Part shown: in pieces, positions 22,704 to 31,884 of the stretch
Numbering within the stretch: position 1 is the first letter of the stretch
Layout: each line of letters begins with the position of its first letter
Assembly (NCBI GenBank): GCA_964623625.1
Contig: CAZUUJ010000005.1
Coordinates: forward strand, 1-64,000
Source: CAZLGM01 sp964623625
GTDB taxonomy: Bacteria; Desulfobacterota; Desulfobulbia; Desulfobulbales; Desulfocapsaceae
Direction of reading: 5' to 3'
DNA length: 64,000 bases
Notes under the pieces: generated by a model
What the model saw: the letters and a program-made list of their open reading frames with translations, nothing else
Databases searched by the model: none
What the model was told of the DNA's origin: nothing
Program-made: the position numbers and the translations under genes

Positions 22704-24527
22704 ATGAAAAAACAACGTCTGGCAAAGGTTTCTCCCTGGGTTTTGGCTGCGGCTTGTGCCTTGTTGACCCTTATCATCACAGTTTTTGCCGTCAATAACT
22801 ATCGACGGGAAAAACAGTTGATGACCGAAGGTCTTGTTCAAAAGGGAATCACCATTATCCGTTTCATTGTTTCGGGTTCCCGGGCGTCTTTTCGCTCAAC
22901 GCTGAATAACTTCCCCATATCGCAGATAAGCTGGGTAGACAATATTCAGCAGATCATGGAACATACATCCGAGCACCCGGGAGTCAATATTATCGCCCTG
23001 GTGGATTCGGAAGGAACCATTCTGGCAAGCTCTTTTCCTCAACAGATTGGAAACAAAATTGACAGTCACACCCATACCTTCCTAGACGCGCTTGAACGTG
23101 ACCGGATGCTGGCAATCAATGGACAGTATCGATTTGCATCACCACCCATCTCGGGTTTAACAACTTTTCAAGTTGCTTCGCTTTTTCCAACATTCGGAGT
23201 TGGTGGTTTTTTTCCTAGAAAACCCAGGCCAAATCAGTTCGCGCCCGGCTTCCATGATCGGATGCGACAGGGGCATATACAGATGCAGCAGTGGCAGAAA
23301 ATTGCCCGGCAGATCAATTCGAAGCGGGTTGCCGTACTGGTAGAGTTGAATTTGAATCAGTTCAATACAGTAATGAGACGTCAGCGTTTGCAGATTATTT
23401 CTCTTTCTTTAGTGCTGCTGCTGGTTGGGGTCGGCGGCTGGCTGTCGTTGCTGACTCTTCAGGGTCTCAAAGGTTCACAAATCCGATTGCGTACAATTCG
23501 AGCTTTTACGGATATGTTGATCACATCTCTTCCCATCGGACTCATCGCCACTGACAACCGGGGCAATATCCGGTTATGTAATGTGGTTGCAGAAGAGATA
23601 TTGGGTGTCAAAGAAGATGAAATAGCCGGTTCGACCCCTGCTTTTGTGCTACCCAGAGAACTGGCCTCGGTGTTAAACGTGAGGGAGAAAATCAACACCA
23701 AACCGATTGAGAAGAATATAGTCCTGATCGATCATACCAACAGGACCAGGACGCTCCAGTTGATCGGCATATCTGTTGTCGATAGTGAAGGACGGTTTGC
23801 CGGTAATATGCTGCTCATCCAGGATCTCAGTCAGGTCATCGAATTGGAAGAAGAGCTTCGTCGATCCGAGAGACTGGCTGCCCTTGGCAAAATGGCGGCA
23901 GGTGTTGCTCATGAACTTAGAAATCCACTGAGTTCCATCAAAGGGCTTGCGGTGTTGCTGAAATCGAAATTCAGAGATGCCAGTGAAGACAGGGAGACAG
24001 CGGATATTATGGTTGCCGAGGTGGAGCGGTTGAATCGTTCTATTGGTGAATTGCTCGACTACGCCAGACCGGGCAAGCTGCGAATGGAAGAAGTCGACCT
24101 CAACGCAATCATTCAGAAAGCGATTTCTCTCATCCATATCGACGCCGAAGAAATCGGCGTGAAAATTGAAACCAATCTGGATAACGGTTCATTCATTGTT
24201 CAAGCGGATCAGGATAAGTTGAATCAGGTTTTTCTTAACCTGTTTCTCAACTCGATCCAGGCAATGGAGAAAGGCGGGGTTCTCAGGATCAACACCTACA
24301 GTTCAGATGATGAAATTATCTGCAGGGTGGAGGATACCGGCTGCGGTCTTGATGAGAATAGCCTGTCAAAGGTCTTTGATCCCTACTTCACAACAAAACC
24401 GGATGGTACCGGTCTGGGATTGGCCATGTCTGCCAAGATCGTTGAAGAGCACGGCGGCACTATCGAGTGTCAGAGTGAAAAAGAAGTCGGTACCATCGTT
24501 GCCGTGCGATTGCCTATCACCGGTTGA
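22704..24527 (+). CDS. NtrB/ZraS-type membrane sensor histidine kinase
   Basis: 607 residues. Transmembrane helices lie at about 10-30 and 229-255 around a ~195-residue periplasmic sensor domain. A cytoplasmic PAS domain spans about 262-370, HisKA has VAHELRNPLSSIKG (phospho-His near 402), and the HATPase has NLFLNSIQAM (N box), DTGCGL (G1) and GTGLGLAM (G2). The architecture resembles ZraS/AtoS kinases that pair with sigma54 response regulators. No response regulator is adjacent, so this is an orphan gene. The periplasmic part shows Pro/Gly-rich stretches (GGFFPRKPRPNQFAPGF), possibly metal or stress sensing, but the signal is unknown. Confidence 0.88.
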   Translation: MKKQRLAKVSPWVLAAACALLTLIITVFAVNNYRREKQLMTEGLVQKGITIIRFIVSGSRASFRSTLNNFPISQISWVDNIQQIMEHTSEHPGVNIIALVDSEGTILASSFPQQIGNKIDSHTHTFLDALERDRMLAINGQYRFASPPISGLTTFQVASLFPTFGVGGFFPRKPRPNQFAPGFHDRMRQGHIQMQQWQKIARQINSKRVAVLVELNLNQFNTVMRRQRLQIISLSLVLLLVGVGGWLSLLTLQGLKGSQIRLRTIRAFTDMLITSLPIGLIATDNRGNIRLCNVVAEEILGVKEDEIAGSTPAFVLPRELASVLNVREKINTKPIEKNIVLIDHTNRTRTLQLIGISVVDSEGRFAGNMLLIQDLSQVIELEEELRRSERLAALGKMAAGVAHELRNPLSSIKGLAVLLKSKFRDASEDRETADIMVAEVERLNRSIGELLDYARPGKLRMEEVDLNAIIQKAISLIHIDAEEIGVKIETNLDNGSFIVQADQDKLNQVFLNLFLNSIQAMEKGGVLRINTYSSDDEIICRVEDTGCGLDENSLSKVFDPYFTTKPDGTGLGLAMSAKIVEEHGGTIECQSEKEVGTIVAVRLPITG

Positions 24528-24539
24528 TCGCTACTATTT

Positions 24540-24600
24540 CCTGAATTCGTGAGTATTCGATAGTGCTGTAACTTTGTTAGATTTAACCGTCCGATATAGC
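24540..24600. repeat. Truncated CCTGAATTCGTGA repeat end
   Basis: CCTGAATTCGTGAGTATTCG followed by ATAGTGCTGTAACTTTG and AGATTTAACCG matches the left part of the element at 19399-19615. The right part is missing; an HTH pseudogene follows. Confidence 0.6.
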
Positions 24601-24643
24601 TCCCATCACTGAAAATTCCAAAGCAAATCTTCATCGATGTTTA

Positions 24644-25083
24644 CCCGGAAAAACGATAGAGACCGTAGGTCATTTGCTCCACAAAACCTGGATGGATCAT
24701 GGTATCGAGGCTAAACAGCTTCAGGATATTCTACATGCTGATGAAAACTCGATTAATGGGTGGGAGTGTCGTGGTATCTACCCGAGCGGCGATTATTTGA
24801 GGCGCGTGGTTGAATTCATTGATGCCAATCAGACTGAACCAATTCCCCGAAAACCATATGGGCTCTATGTTTTGCAAATAACCCGTCTTACCCCAAAAGA
24901 CTAAAGAACCTTGGGGACAGAATTCGAGCTGCTCGTATGGAAAATTTCATGTCCATAAAGGAACTGGCCAGAAAATTGGATGTGAATGAATGGACTGTTG
25001 CCAAAGGGGAATTGGGAAAATGCAAACCTCGACCCGACATGCTCGAACGGGTGAATACGTTTCTTAAACCTTCCGAGCGATAA
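24644..25083 (+). pseudogene. Tandem-HTH (XRE/Cro-like) DNA-binding protein, frameshifted
   Basis: Two helix-turn-helix units can be read in different frames. The first frame (to a stop at 24902-24904) has KQLQDILHADENSINGWE, followed by DYLRRVVEFIDANQ. The second (about 24890-25083) has LGDRIRAARMENF, then MSIKELARKLDVNEWTVAKG and DMLERVNTFLKP. Known proteins of this type carry both units in one chain as ...PKTLGERIRxxR..., and the junction here (PKRLKNLGDRIR) is restored by a one-base shift near 24890. No ATG starts the first unit; it begins after a truncated repeat. So the gene has probably lost its 5' end and its frame. Confidence 0.65.
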
Positions 25084-25495
25084 AGCCTTCGTAGACTGTA
25101 CAAGAAAGGTTGATATTTTCGCTTTGCAGAAACTTTGACTTACAGCGAGTATTCTTGAAATTGGCTGGAATCAGGAATACTGCAGGTATTGGTAACCTGC
25201 AAGGATATCGATTAGTGTATTTATGTTGCCGATTGCTGGAAAATTAATTAAGCTAATAATACAGTAACATAGCGCATTTCCACCTCCCCTTGGGAGAGGG
25301 GGGAGCCTCTCCAAGTCAAATACCTTCCTTAAACCTTAACCATGAATTGCTCTCAGATCTGTATAATTGGAGCCGATTTTGCATAACATTCAGTGAGTAC
25401 GTATTGGTATAACATGTCTCATGTATAGTACAAGTATTCATTACTATTGATTCAGGAATGTAGGTAACTTTTATTAGTGATTTAGGAAGCGAGCT
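25084..25495. other. Gene-free spacer upstream of signalling module 1
   Basis: No coding sequence seen. A block beginning CTTACAGCGAGTAT (25138) resembles the spacer after the first hybrid kinase (CTTACAGCGAGTAT at 30734), and a G+C-rich CTCCCCTTGGGAGAGGGG hairpin lies near 25285. The A+T-rich right end should contain the promoter for the kinase gene. Confidence 0.5.
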
Positions 25496-27190
25496 TTGGA
25501 AGAATTCAAGAAGAGCAATATCATACGGAAACTGGTCATTAGTTTTTGTATACTAATCGTGATTTTAGTATCATATGGAATTGTTACTCTTTACGATATC
25601 CGAGCAATTTCAGGTTTAACACGTACTATTTATAACCATCCTCTTGTTGTATCAAACGCAGCTCTTCAATCGAATGTCTCAATCACAAAAATGCACCGTA
25701 ATATGAAAGACGTTGTCCTTTTAAAATCTTTAAATAGGATTAAAAGAGCCATTGTCGCAGTAGACCGTCAAGAGAAGAAAGTCTACGAGTATCTTGATAT
25801 TGTTAGGGATAAAATCATAGGTGATGAAGGAAAGAAAATTGAAAAAGAAGCCAGAAGTCTATTTAGTAATTGGAGACCGATTCGTAAGGAAGTTATTGTT
25901 TTAGTGCGCAAGGGACAAAGAGAAGAAGCAGCCGAAATTACGATTGGAAAAGGTGCTGATCATGTGGTTGAGTTAGAAAAAAAGATGATTGCATTGACGA
26001 ATTATGCACGAGTAAAAGCTTCTATATTTATGAAAGAAACTGATGAAACGTATTCGAGGCTAACAGTTACTACGATCCTTTTTTTATTATCCTGCATTAT
26101 CGTAGCAGCAATAGTCGCATTTATTACTTTAAAACAAACAGCCTCAGCTGAAAAGGATCTTCAAAAAAGCGAAAAACGTTATCGCAGGTTGATAGAAAGC
26201 CAAGTCGATCTCGTTAGCCGATTTACTCCCGATGGAAGATTTAATTTTGTGAATGATGTGTTTTGTGAATTTTTTAATAAGACTAAAGAAGAGCTAATTG
26301 GATCTACATGGCAGCCATTAACGGTCGATGATGACAGCGAAGATATAGAGGGACAGTTATCCATGCTGTCATCCCAAAAACCAACGGTAATTATTGAAAA
26401 CAGGCTCTATTCAGCAAAAGGTGAAATTCATTGGGTTCAGTTTATTAATAAGGGATTCTTCGATTCTGATGGGAATTTATTGGAAATTCAATCCGTGGGA
26501 CGTGACGTAACGGAACGTAAGCGTACAGAAAAAATTATAGAAGAATCGCTTCAGGAAAAAGATGTATTGTTGAGAGAGATCCATCATCGGGTTAAAAACA
26601 ATATGCAGATTATTCAAAGCTTTCTCAGTATACAAGCAGACAAAATAAGTGAAAAAGAGCTGAAAAAGCCATTGATAGAATCTAACAATCGTATTTATTC
26701 GATGGCACTGATACATGAAACGCTCTATCACTCAGAGGATCTCGCAAAACTCAACATCAAAGCTTATTTTCAGACCATTTCAGACCATCTTTTCAGAATT
26801 TATCATAATCCATCACAAAAAATCACTTTAACAGTATCGGCAGATCCCATCGATCTGGATATGGATCATTGTATTGCCTGTGGTCTCATTATAAACGAAT
26901 TGGTTAGTAATGCATTAAAATACGCGTTTATTGGTGTGCCAGATGGCAAATTGGAAATCGTATTAAAGATTGAAGATGCAGATGAAGCGAAGCTCTGCAT
27001 TGAAGATAACGGCAATGGATTTCCTGATTCGATCGATTTTGAATCAGCTGATAGCATGGGGCTCAAAATTGTTCGGATTCTTGTGGAAAGCCAATTGAAA
27101 GGGAGGATTTCCATAACAAATAATAGCGGAACTTCTTTCCAAATCATTTTCCCATTTCAAACAACAAATAAGATGAGTGAGGATGCGTAA
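25496..27190 (+). CDS. HisKA_2-type sensor histidine kinase with PAS domain (module 1)
   Basis: 564 residues. TM1 lies at about 13-32, then a ~155-residue helical extracytoplasmic bundle (four-helix MCP-like), TM2 at about 188-212, and PAS at about 232-345. The HisKA_2 dimerisation segment LREIHHRVKNNMQIIQSFLS has the phospho-His near 362. The HATPase has NELVSNALKYAF, EDNGNGFP and MGLKIVRILVESQLKG. HisKA_2 kinases typically phosphorylate separate response regulators. The next gene starts inside this one (14-bp overlap) and begins with a receiver domain, so it is the obvious partner. The start is TTG at 25496 with AGGAAG upstream. A close paralogue is encoded at 31885-33633. Confidence 0.88.
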   Translation: MEEFKKSNIIRKLVISFCILIVILVSYGIVTLYDIRAISGLTRTIYNHPLVVSNAALQSNVSITKMHRNMKDVVLLKSLNRIKRAIVAVDRQEKKVYEYLDIVRDKIIGDEGKKIEKEARSLFSNWRPIRKEVIVLVRKGQREEAAEITIGKGADHVVELEKKMIALTNYARVKASIFMKETDETYSRLTVTTILFLLSCIIVAAIVAFITLKQTASAEKDLQKSEKRYRRLIESQVDLVSRFTPDGRFNFVNDVFCEFFNKTKEELIGSTWQPLTVDDDSEDIEGQLSMLSSQKPTVIIENRLYSAKGEIHWVQFINKGFFDSDGNLLEIQSVGRDVTERKRTEKIIEESLQEKDVLLREIHHRVKNNMQIIQSFLSIQADKISEKELKKPLIESNNRIYSMALIHETLYHSEDLAKLNIKAYFQTISDHLFRIYHNPSQKITLTVSADPIDLDMDHCIACGLIINELVSNALKYAFIGVPDGKLEIVLKIEDADEAKLCIEDNGNGFPDSIDFESADSMGLKIVRILVESQLKGRISITNNSGTSFQIIFPFQTTNKMSEDA

Positions 27191-30100
27191 AACGAAAATA
27201 CTGATCGTTGAAGATAATCCTATTGTAGCCGAGGATATCCGGATCAAGCTTGAACAAATGGATTATGAGGTGGTCGCCATTGCGTCTAGTGGAAGAGAGG
27301 CTATTGAAGCTGCCGGTAAGTATTGCCCGGATATTTCATTGATGGATATCCGATTAGGCGATGGGATGAATGGTATTGATGCAGCTTCTGAGTTAAAGAG
27401 ATTACACAAGATTTCGGTAATTTATCTTACCGCATTTGCTGATGAAGACACTATAGAACGCGCCAAAAAGACCGAACCATACGGATATATTGTCAAACCG
27501 TTCAGGAATAGTGACCTAAAGTCGAATATTGAGATTGCTTTATACAAACAGAGATCAGACCGTCTGGTGAGAGAAAGTCAACAATGGTTTGAAACCACAC
27601 TCAGCAGTATTGGAGATGGCGTTATCGCAACCGACATGGACGGTTGCATATCATTCATTAACCCGGTAGCAGAGTCTCTTACAGGTTGGTCCAAAGAAGA
27701 GGCATGCGGCAAACCTCTTCATAAAGTGTTTAAAATTATTAATGAAATTTCAAGAAAACCTTGTGAAAACCCAGTGTCCAAAGTTATTGAAACCGGTCAA
27801 ATCATTGGATTAGCAAATCATACCTTGCTTGTCTCTCGCGATGGACGAGAAATTCCCATCAAAGACAGCGGTGCACCGATCCAATTAAATGGAATAGAGA
27901 ACCTTGGTGTAGTTCTTATATTTCAAGATGACACTAAAAATAGGCAATCCCAAGAGGCTATTCGAAAACAAAATCATGTTTTTAAAGCTATAAACCGACT
28001 CTTTAGCGGAGCAATAAAATGCCACACAAGTACTGAAGTCGCACAATTATGCCTGTCAATAGCCGAGGAGGTTACCGGTTGCCAGTATGGATCAATTGCT
28101 GAAGTGAATGACAAGAAACGGTTTGATACACTTGCGTTGAGCAATACAGGATGGGAACAATGCCGTATGGCGGAACTGGACCCATCATGTATCCAAGATA
28201 TGGAAATCCGAGGTATTTGGAAGGCTGCCTTGAATAGTGAAAACGGTATGATTATCAACGATCCTTCAAGCCACCCTATGAGTGTTGGTGTTCCGAAAGA
28301 CCACCCGCCCCTTAATTCCTTTTTGGGAGTGCCCTTCAGCCACGCTAACTTCAATGGGATGATTGGTATTGCCAACAAACAGGGCGGCTTCACTGATATG
28401 GATAGGGAAATTATCATGGCACTTGCTCTTGCATTCGCCGAAGTTATCAACAACCAGAGATCTGAAGAAGCGTTATTGGAAAGTGAGGAACGGTTTAGAA
28501 GTCTGTTTGAGAATTCGCCGCTCGGCTACCAATCCCTTGATGCGAATGGGGACTTCCTTGAACTAAACGAGTCGTGGTGCAAATTGCTCGGGTACACGAA
28601 AGAGGAAGTGCTTGGCAGGAATTTCTCGGAGTTTATTCATCCTGATTTTAAGGAGGTTTTTAAGGAGAATTTTCCTAAGTTTAAGAAAATAGGGTACATT
28701 CTTGGTATTGAGTTCGAAATGATCAAGAAGGACGGTTCCGAGATTATCGTCGCAATTGATGGTAAGATTGGCCATAAGGATGATGGCTCGTTCAAACAGA
28801 CTCACTGTGTCCTTAGCGACATCACCAAGCGGAAGAAGTCGGAGGATAAGCTACGATCAGTCTTCCAATTAAATCAGATCATCATCAATTCATCTCCTAT
28901 GGGGATGTCTATTTACAATTCTGATGGGAATTGTATTGCTGTCAATACAACAGCAGCAAAGACAGTAGGGGCCACACAGGCCCAGCTTCTGGAGCAGAAT
29001 TATCATCAGATTGACTCCTGGAAAGAGAGTGGATTGTATGATGCTGCTTTAATCTCACTACAGGAAAAGGTAAAGAAACGTCATGAAATAAATGTAAAAA
29101 CAACGTTTGGGAGAAATTGTACGCTCGATATTCATTTGGTTCCCATCATTATAGACAATGAGCCTCATTTGCTGACGATGTTTGAGGATATTTCTGAGCG
29201 CAAACAGTCAGAAAAAAGAAGCGTGCGTTTTGGTCGAATTTTCGAGGATTCCTTAAATGAAATATATTTATTCGATGCCGATACGCTACGATTTACTCAA
29301 GTGAATAAAGCGGCTCAACTCAACACAGGTTATACACTGGTAGAATTAAACAAACTAACACCGCTTGATTTAAAGCCAGAGTTTACGGCTAAATCGTTTG
29401 AAGAAATATTAGAGCCATTGCGTGAAGGTAAAATAGAAAGAACTGTATTTGAGACTGTTCACAGGCGCAAGGACGAATCGATTTATGATGTGGAAGTCCA
29501 TTTGCAGCTATTGAGGTATGAACACGAAACGATATTTGCTGCGATAATCTTAGACATTACCGAAAAACGAAAACTGCAAGCACAACTCATGCAGGGCCAA
29601 AAATTAGAATCCATTGGCAACCTCGCTGGAGGTATTGCTCACGATTTTAACAATATTCTTTCATCAATCATAGGCTTCACCGAACTTGCGCTTGACGAGA
29701 CTCAAAAAGATACGACCCAGGAGGACAACCTTCAGGAAGTTTATACAGCCGGGAAACGAGCAAAAGACCTTGTTGCTCAAATTTTGGCATTTGCCCGACA
29801 ATCTGAAGCGGATTTGAAGCCAATTCAAGTTGAAATAATTATCAAGGAAGTTCTTAATTTCATTAGATCTACTATTCCGACAAACATCGAAATAAAACAA
29901 AATATTGAAAGTGATTCTCTCATTATGGGCAACCAAACCCAAGTTGATCAAATTATGATGAACTTATGTACAAACGCTGCCTATGCCATGGAAGATGATG
30001 GTGGAGTCCTGAAAGTCAGCTTGAAAGATATCAAGGTTGATAGAACGATTGGAAAAAAAATTAACCTAACTCCGGGTAATTACATCGAGCTTACCGTATC

Positions 30101-30731
30101 GGACACTGGGGTCGGAATCCCACCTGATAATATTAATTTGATTTTCGAACCTTATTTTACAACTAAAGAAGTCGGTGAAGGAACAGGCATGGGGCTTGCC
30201 ATGATCCATGGCATTATCGAGAGCTATGGTGGGAAGATTACCGTTAACAGCACACTCGGTGAAGGAGCCACTTTCACGGTCTACATGCCTTTGACCAGAA
30301 AGCAAAAAACAAAGCATCAATATCAGCCTACGAAACTACCAGAAGGGACAGAGCGAATCCTGTTCGTTGATGACGAAGTCCCAATTGCTAAAATGGGAGC
30401 CCGGGGACTTAAAAGCTTGGGGTACCAGGTAACCACCAGGACAAGTAGTGTTGAAGCCTTGGAACTGTTCAGATCAAAGCCGAATGAATTTGATCTTGTG
30501 ATTACAGATATGACCATGCCGAATATGACAGGAGACTCTTTGGCGATTGAGTTAATGGAAATTAGGTCAGATATTCCCATCATTCTCTGTACTGGGTACA
30601 GCAAGAAAATTTCGGATGAAGACGCATCTGGAATCGGAATCAAGGCATTTGCCTACAAGCCTATCGTAAAAGCAGATCTGGCCAAAACAGTCAGAAAAGT
30701 GCTGGATGAAGCCAAAGGTTCAAAGACCTAA
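27177..30731 (+). CDS. Hybrid REC-PAS-GAF-PAS-PAS-PAS-HK-REC signalling protein (module 1)
   Basis: 1184 residues, cytoplasmic. N-terminal receiver (LIVEDNPIVAEDIRIKLEQM; acceptor Asp near 58 in SLMDIRLG), PAS about 130-250, a GAF domain about 285-425, three further PAS domains about 430-800, HisKA with GGIAHDFNNILSSIIGF (His near 821), HATPase (NLCTNAAYAMEDDGG; GTGMGLAMIHGI), and a C-terminal receiver with VITDMTMPNMTGD (Asp near 1110). It probably relays phosphate from the upstream HisKA_2 kinase through its N-terminal receiver. No DNA-binding output is present; the final receiver may pass phosphate to an unlinked protein. The start may be GTG at 27177 or the ATG at 27183. Confidence 0.88.
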   Translation: MRMRKTKILIVEDNPIVAEDIRIKLEQMDYEVVAIASSGREAIEAAGKYCPDISLMDIRLGDGMNGIDAASELKRLHKISVIYLTAFADEDTIERAKKTEPYGYIVKPFRNSDLKSNIEIALYKQRSDRLVRESQQWFETTLSSIGDGVIATDMDGCISFINPVAESLTGWSKEEACGKPLHKVFKIINEISRKPCENPVSKVIETGQIIGLANHTLLVSRDGREIPIKDSGAPIQLNGIENLGVVLIFQDDTKNRQSQEAIRKQNHVFKAINRLFSGAIKCHTSTEVAQLCLSIAEEVTGCQYGSIAEVNDKKRFDTLALSNTGWEQCRMAELDPSCIQDMEIRGIWKAALNSENGMIINDPSSHPMSVGVPKDHPPLNSFLGVPFSHANFNGMIGIANKQGGFTDMDREIIMALALAFAEVINNQRSEEALLESEERFRSLFENSPLGYQSLDANGDFLELNESWCKLLGYTKEEVLGRNFSEFIHPDFKEVFKENFPKFKKIGYILGIEFEMIKKDGSEIIVAIDGKIGHKDDGSFKQTHCVLSDITKRKKSEDKLRSVFQLNQIIINSSPMGMSIYNSDGNCIAVNTTAAKTVGATQAQLLEQNYHQIDSWKESGLYDAALISLQEKVKKRHEINVKTTFGRNCTLDIHLVPIIIDNEPHLLTMFEDISERKQSEKRSVRFGRIFEDSLNEIYLFDADTLRFTQVNKAAQLNTGYTLVELNKLTPLDLKPEFTAKSFEEILEPLREGKIERTVFETVHRRKDESIYDVEVHLQLLRYEHETIFAAIILDITEKRKLQAQLMQGQKLESIGNLAGGIAHDFNNILSSIIGFTELALDETQKDTTQEDNLQEVYTAGKRAKDLVAQILAFARQSEADLKPIQVEIIIKEVLNFIRSTIPTNIEIKQNIESDSLIMGNQTQVDQIMMNLCTNAAYAMEDDGGVLKVSLKDIKVDRTIGKKINLTPGNYIELTVSDTGVGIPPDNINLIFEPYFTTKEVGEGTGMGLAMIHGIIESYGGKITVNSTLGEGATFTVYMPLTRKQKTKHQYQPTKLPEGTERILFVDDEVPIAKMGARGLKSLGYQVTTRTSSVEALELFRSKPNEFDLVITDMTMPNMTGDSLAIELMEIRSDIPIILCTGYSKKISDEDASGIGIKAFAYKPIVKADLAKTVRKVLDEAKGSKT

Positions 30732-30938
30732 CCTTACAGCGAGTATGTGTAAAACTTGCAGTAATCAAGGATAATGCAAGTATCCTTGAGTCTGTGTTTA
30801 GATAAAATGCATATCGGCAAATGGATAAATTAACAGTCTTTCTCCCCAGGGGAGACTAAAGCGCAACAGGGGCTGGATTAATTATGGCCGAACGGTAGAA
30901 ACCAACACATAGCTATTTAATCTGAAAGGAGAGGAATA
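30732..30938. other. Spacer with CTTACAGCGAGTAT block
   Basis: Contains CTTACAGCGAGTAT (30734) also found at 25138, and a TCTCCCCAGGGGAGA hairpin near 30840. AGGAGAGG just upstream of 30939 is the ribosome binding site of the next gene. Confidence 0.4.
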
Positions 30939-31871
30939 ATGTCCCCAAAAGAACCTGATTCTCAGAGGTCGTTGAGCTCCAGGCAAAGGCTTGTTTTTCA
31001 TTATTTTATCGTATTTTTCGTCCTGCCCATTGTTGCGGGTATTCTATCCCCTCATCCATCAATGGCTCGTGAAACAATCACCTGGGTAAATGAGAATTTT
31101 CCACCAGCCTTCATTATTGACGGTCCGGATAAAGGCAATGGCATCACCGACGGCGCAGTTTCGGTCTACAAGAAATATCTGCCAGAATATAATCACCGTC
31201 ACCTGGTTGCCAACATGGCCCGTATTCTGGCCATGATAAAAGAGGGACAAAAAGTTTGCTATGCGGGGTTCATCAAAACCCCGGAAAGAGAAAAATTTAT
31301 TAAATTTTCTCTACCGAATATTATTACCTATTCAAACGCCATTATCGTAAAAAAGGATACGGCTGCATCGCTTTTCGGTACACAGAGAAGTGCTTCGTTG
31401 GATAGGCTTTTATCAGATGACAAACTTAAACTGGGCCTTACCAAAGGGCGGGCCTATGGCGGCGCCATCGATCCTCTTATAAATGCCTATATCGGCGTAA
31501 ATAAAAACATTCTAATTCGCGGCGGTCAAAACGAGCTTTTAGGGCTTTTAGAGATGCTTGATCATCAGCGAATCGATTACACCATTGGCTATCCATGGGA
31601 GGTCGCTTACCTTGCCGATCAAGTGGACAAACGACAGCACTATTCTGTCATCTCGATTCGGGAAACAGAGGACCAGAGTTGGGTTCTTTCCTATGCCGGT
31701 TGTCCTAATAACGAATGGGGTCGTAAATTCATCAAGGAACTTAATGCTGTTTTGATCAAGGTCAGACCCATGGAAGTGTATATAACCCATCTTTTGAAAT
31801 GGTATCCTCTTGAAATGGAACCCGATATACGTCGGGCATACTCAGAGAAGGTATTATCGGTTTCGGAATAG
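30939..31871 (+). CDS. Periplasmic solute-binding protein (SBP_bac_3-like)
   Basis: 310 residues. An N-terminal hydrophobic segment (FHYFIVFFVLPIVAGIL) with a likely cleavage after SMA suggests export. The mature part resembles family-3 periplasmic binding proteins: ITWVNENFPPAFI opens the first lobe, AGFIKTPEREKFIKFS is the 'mimics' segment, and GRAYGGAID lies in the hinge region. There is no ABC permease or ATPase nearby. It lies 13 bp upstream of a membrane histidine kinase, so it more likely delivers a ligand signal to that kinase than serves transport (inference). Confidence 0.75.
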   Translation: MSPKEPDSQRSLSSRQRLVFHYFIVFFVLPIVAGILSPHPSMARETITWVNENFPPAFIIDGPDKGNGITDGAVSVYKKYLPEYNHRHLVANMARILAMIKEGQKVCYAGFIKTPEREKFIKFSLPNIITYSNAIIVKKDTAASLFGTQRSASLDRLLSDDKLKLGLTKGRAYGGAIDPLINAYIGVNKNILIRGGQNELLGLLEMLDHQRIDYTIGYPWEVAYLADQVDKRQHYSVISIRETEDQSWVLSYAGCPNNEWGRKFIKELNAVLIKVRPMEVYITHLLKWYPLEMEPDIRRAYSEKVLSVSE

Positions 31872-31884
31872 TGCGAATTCATTC

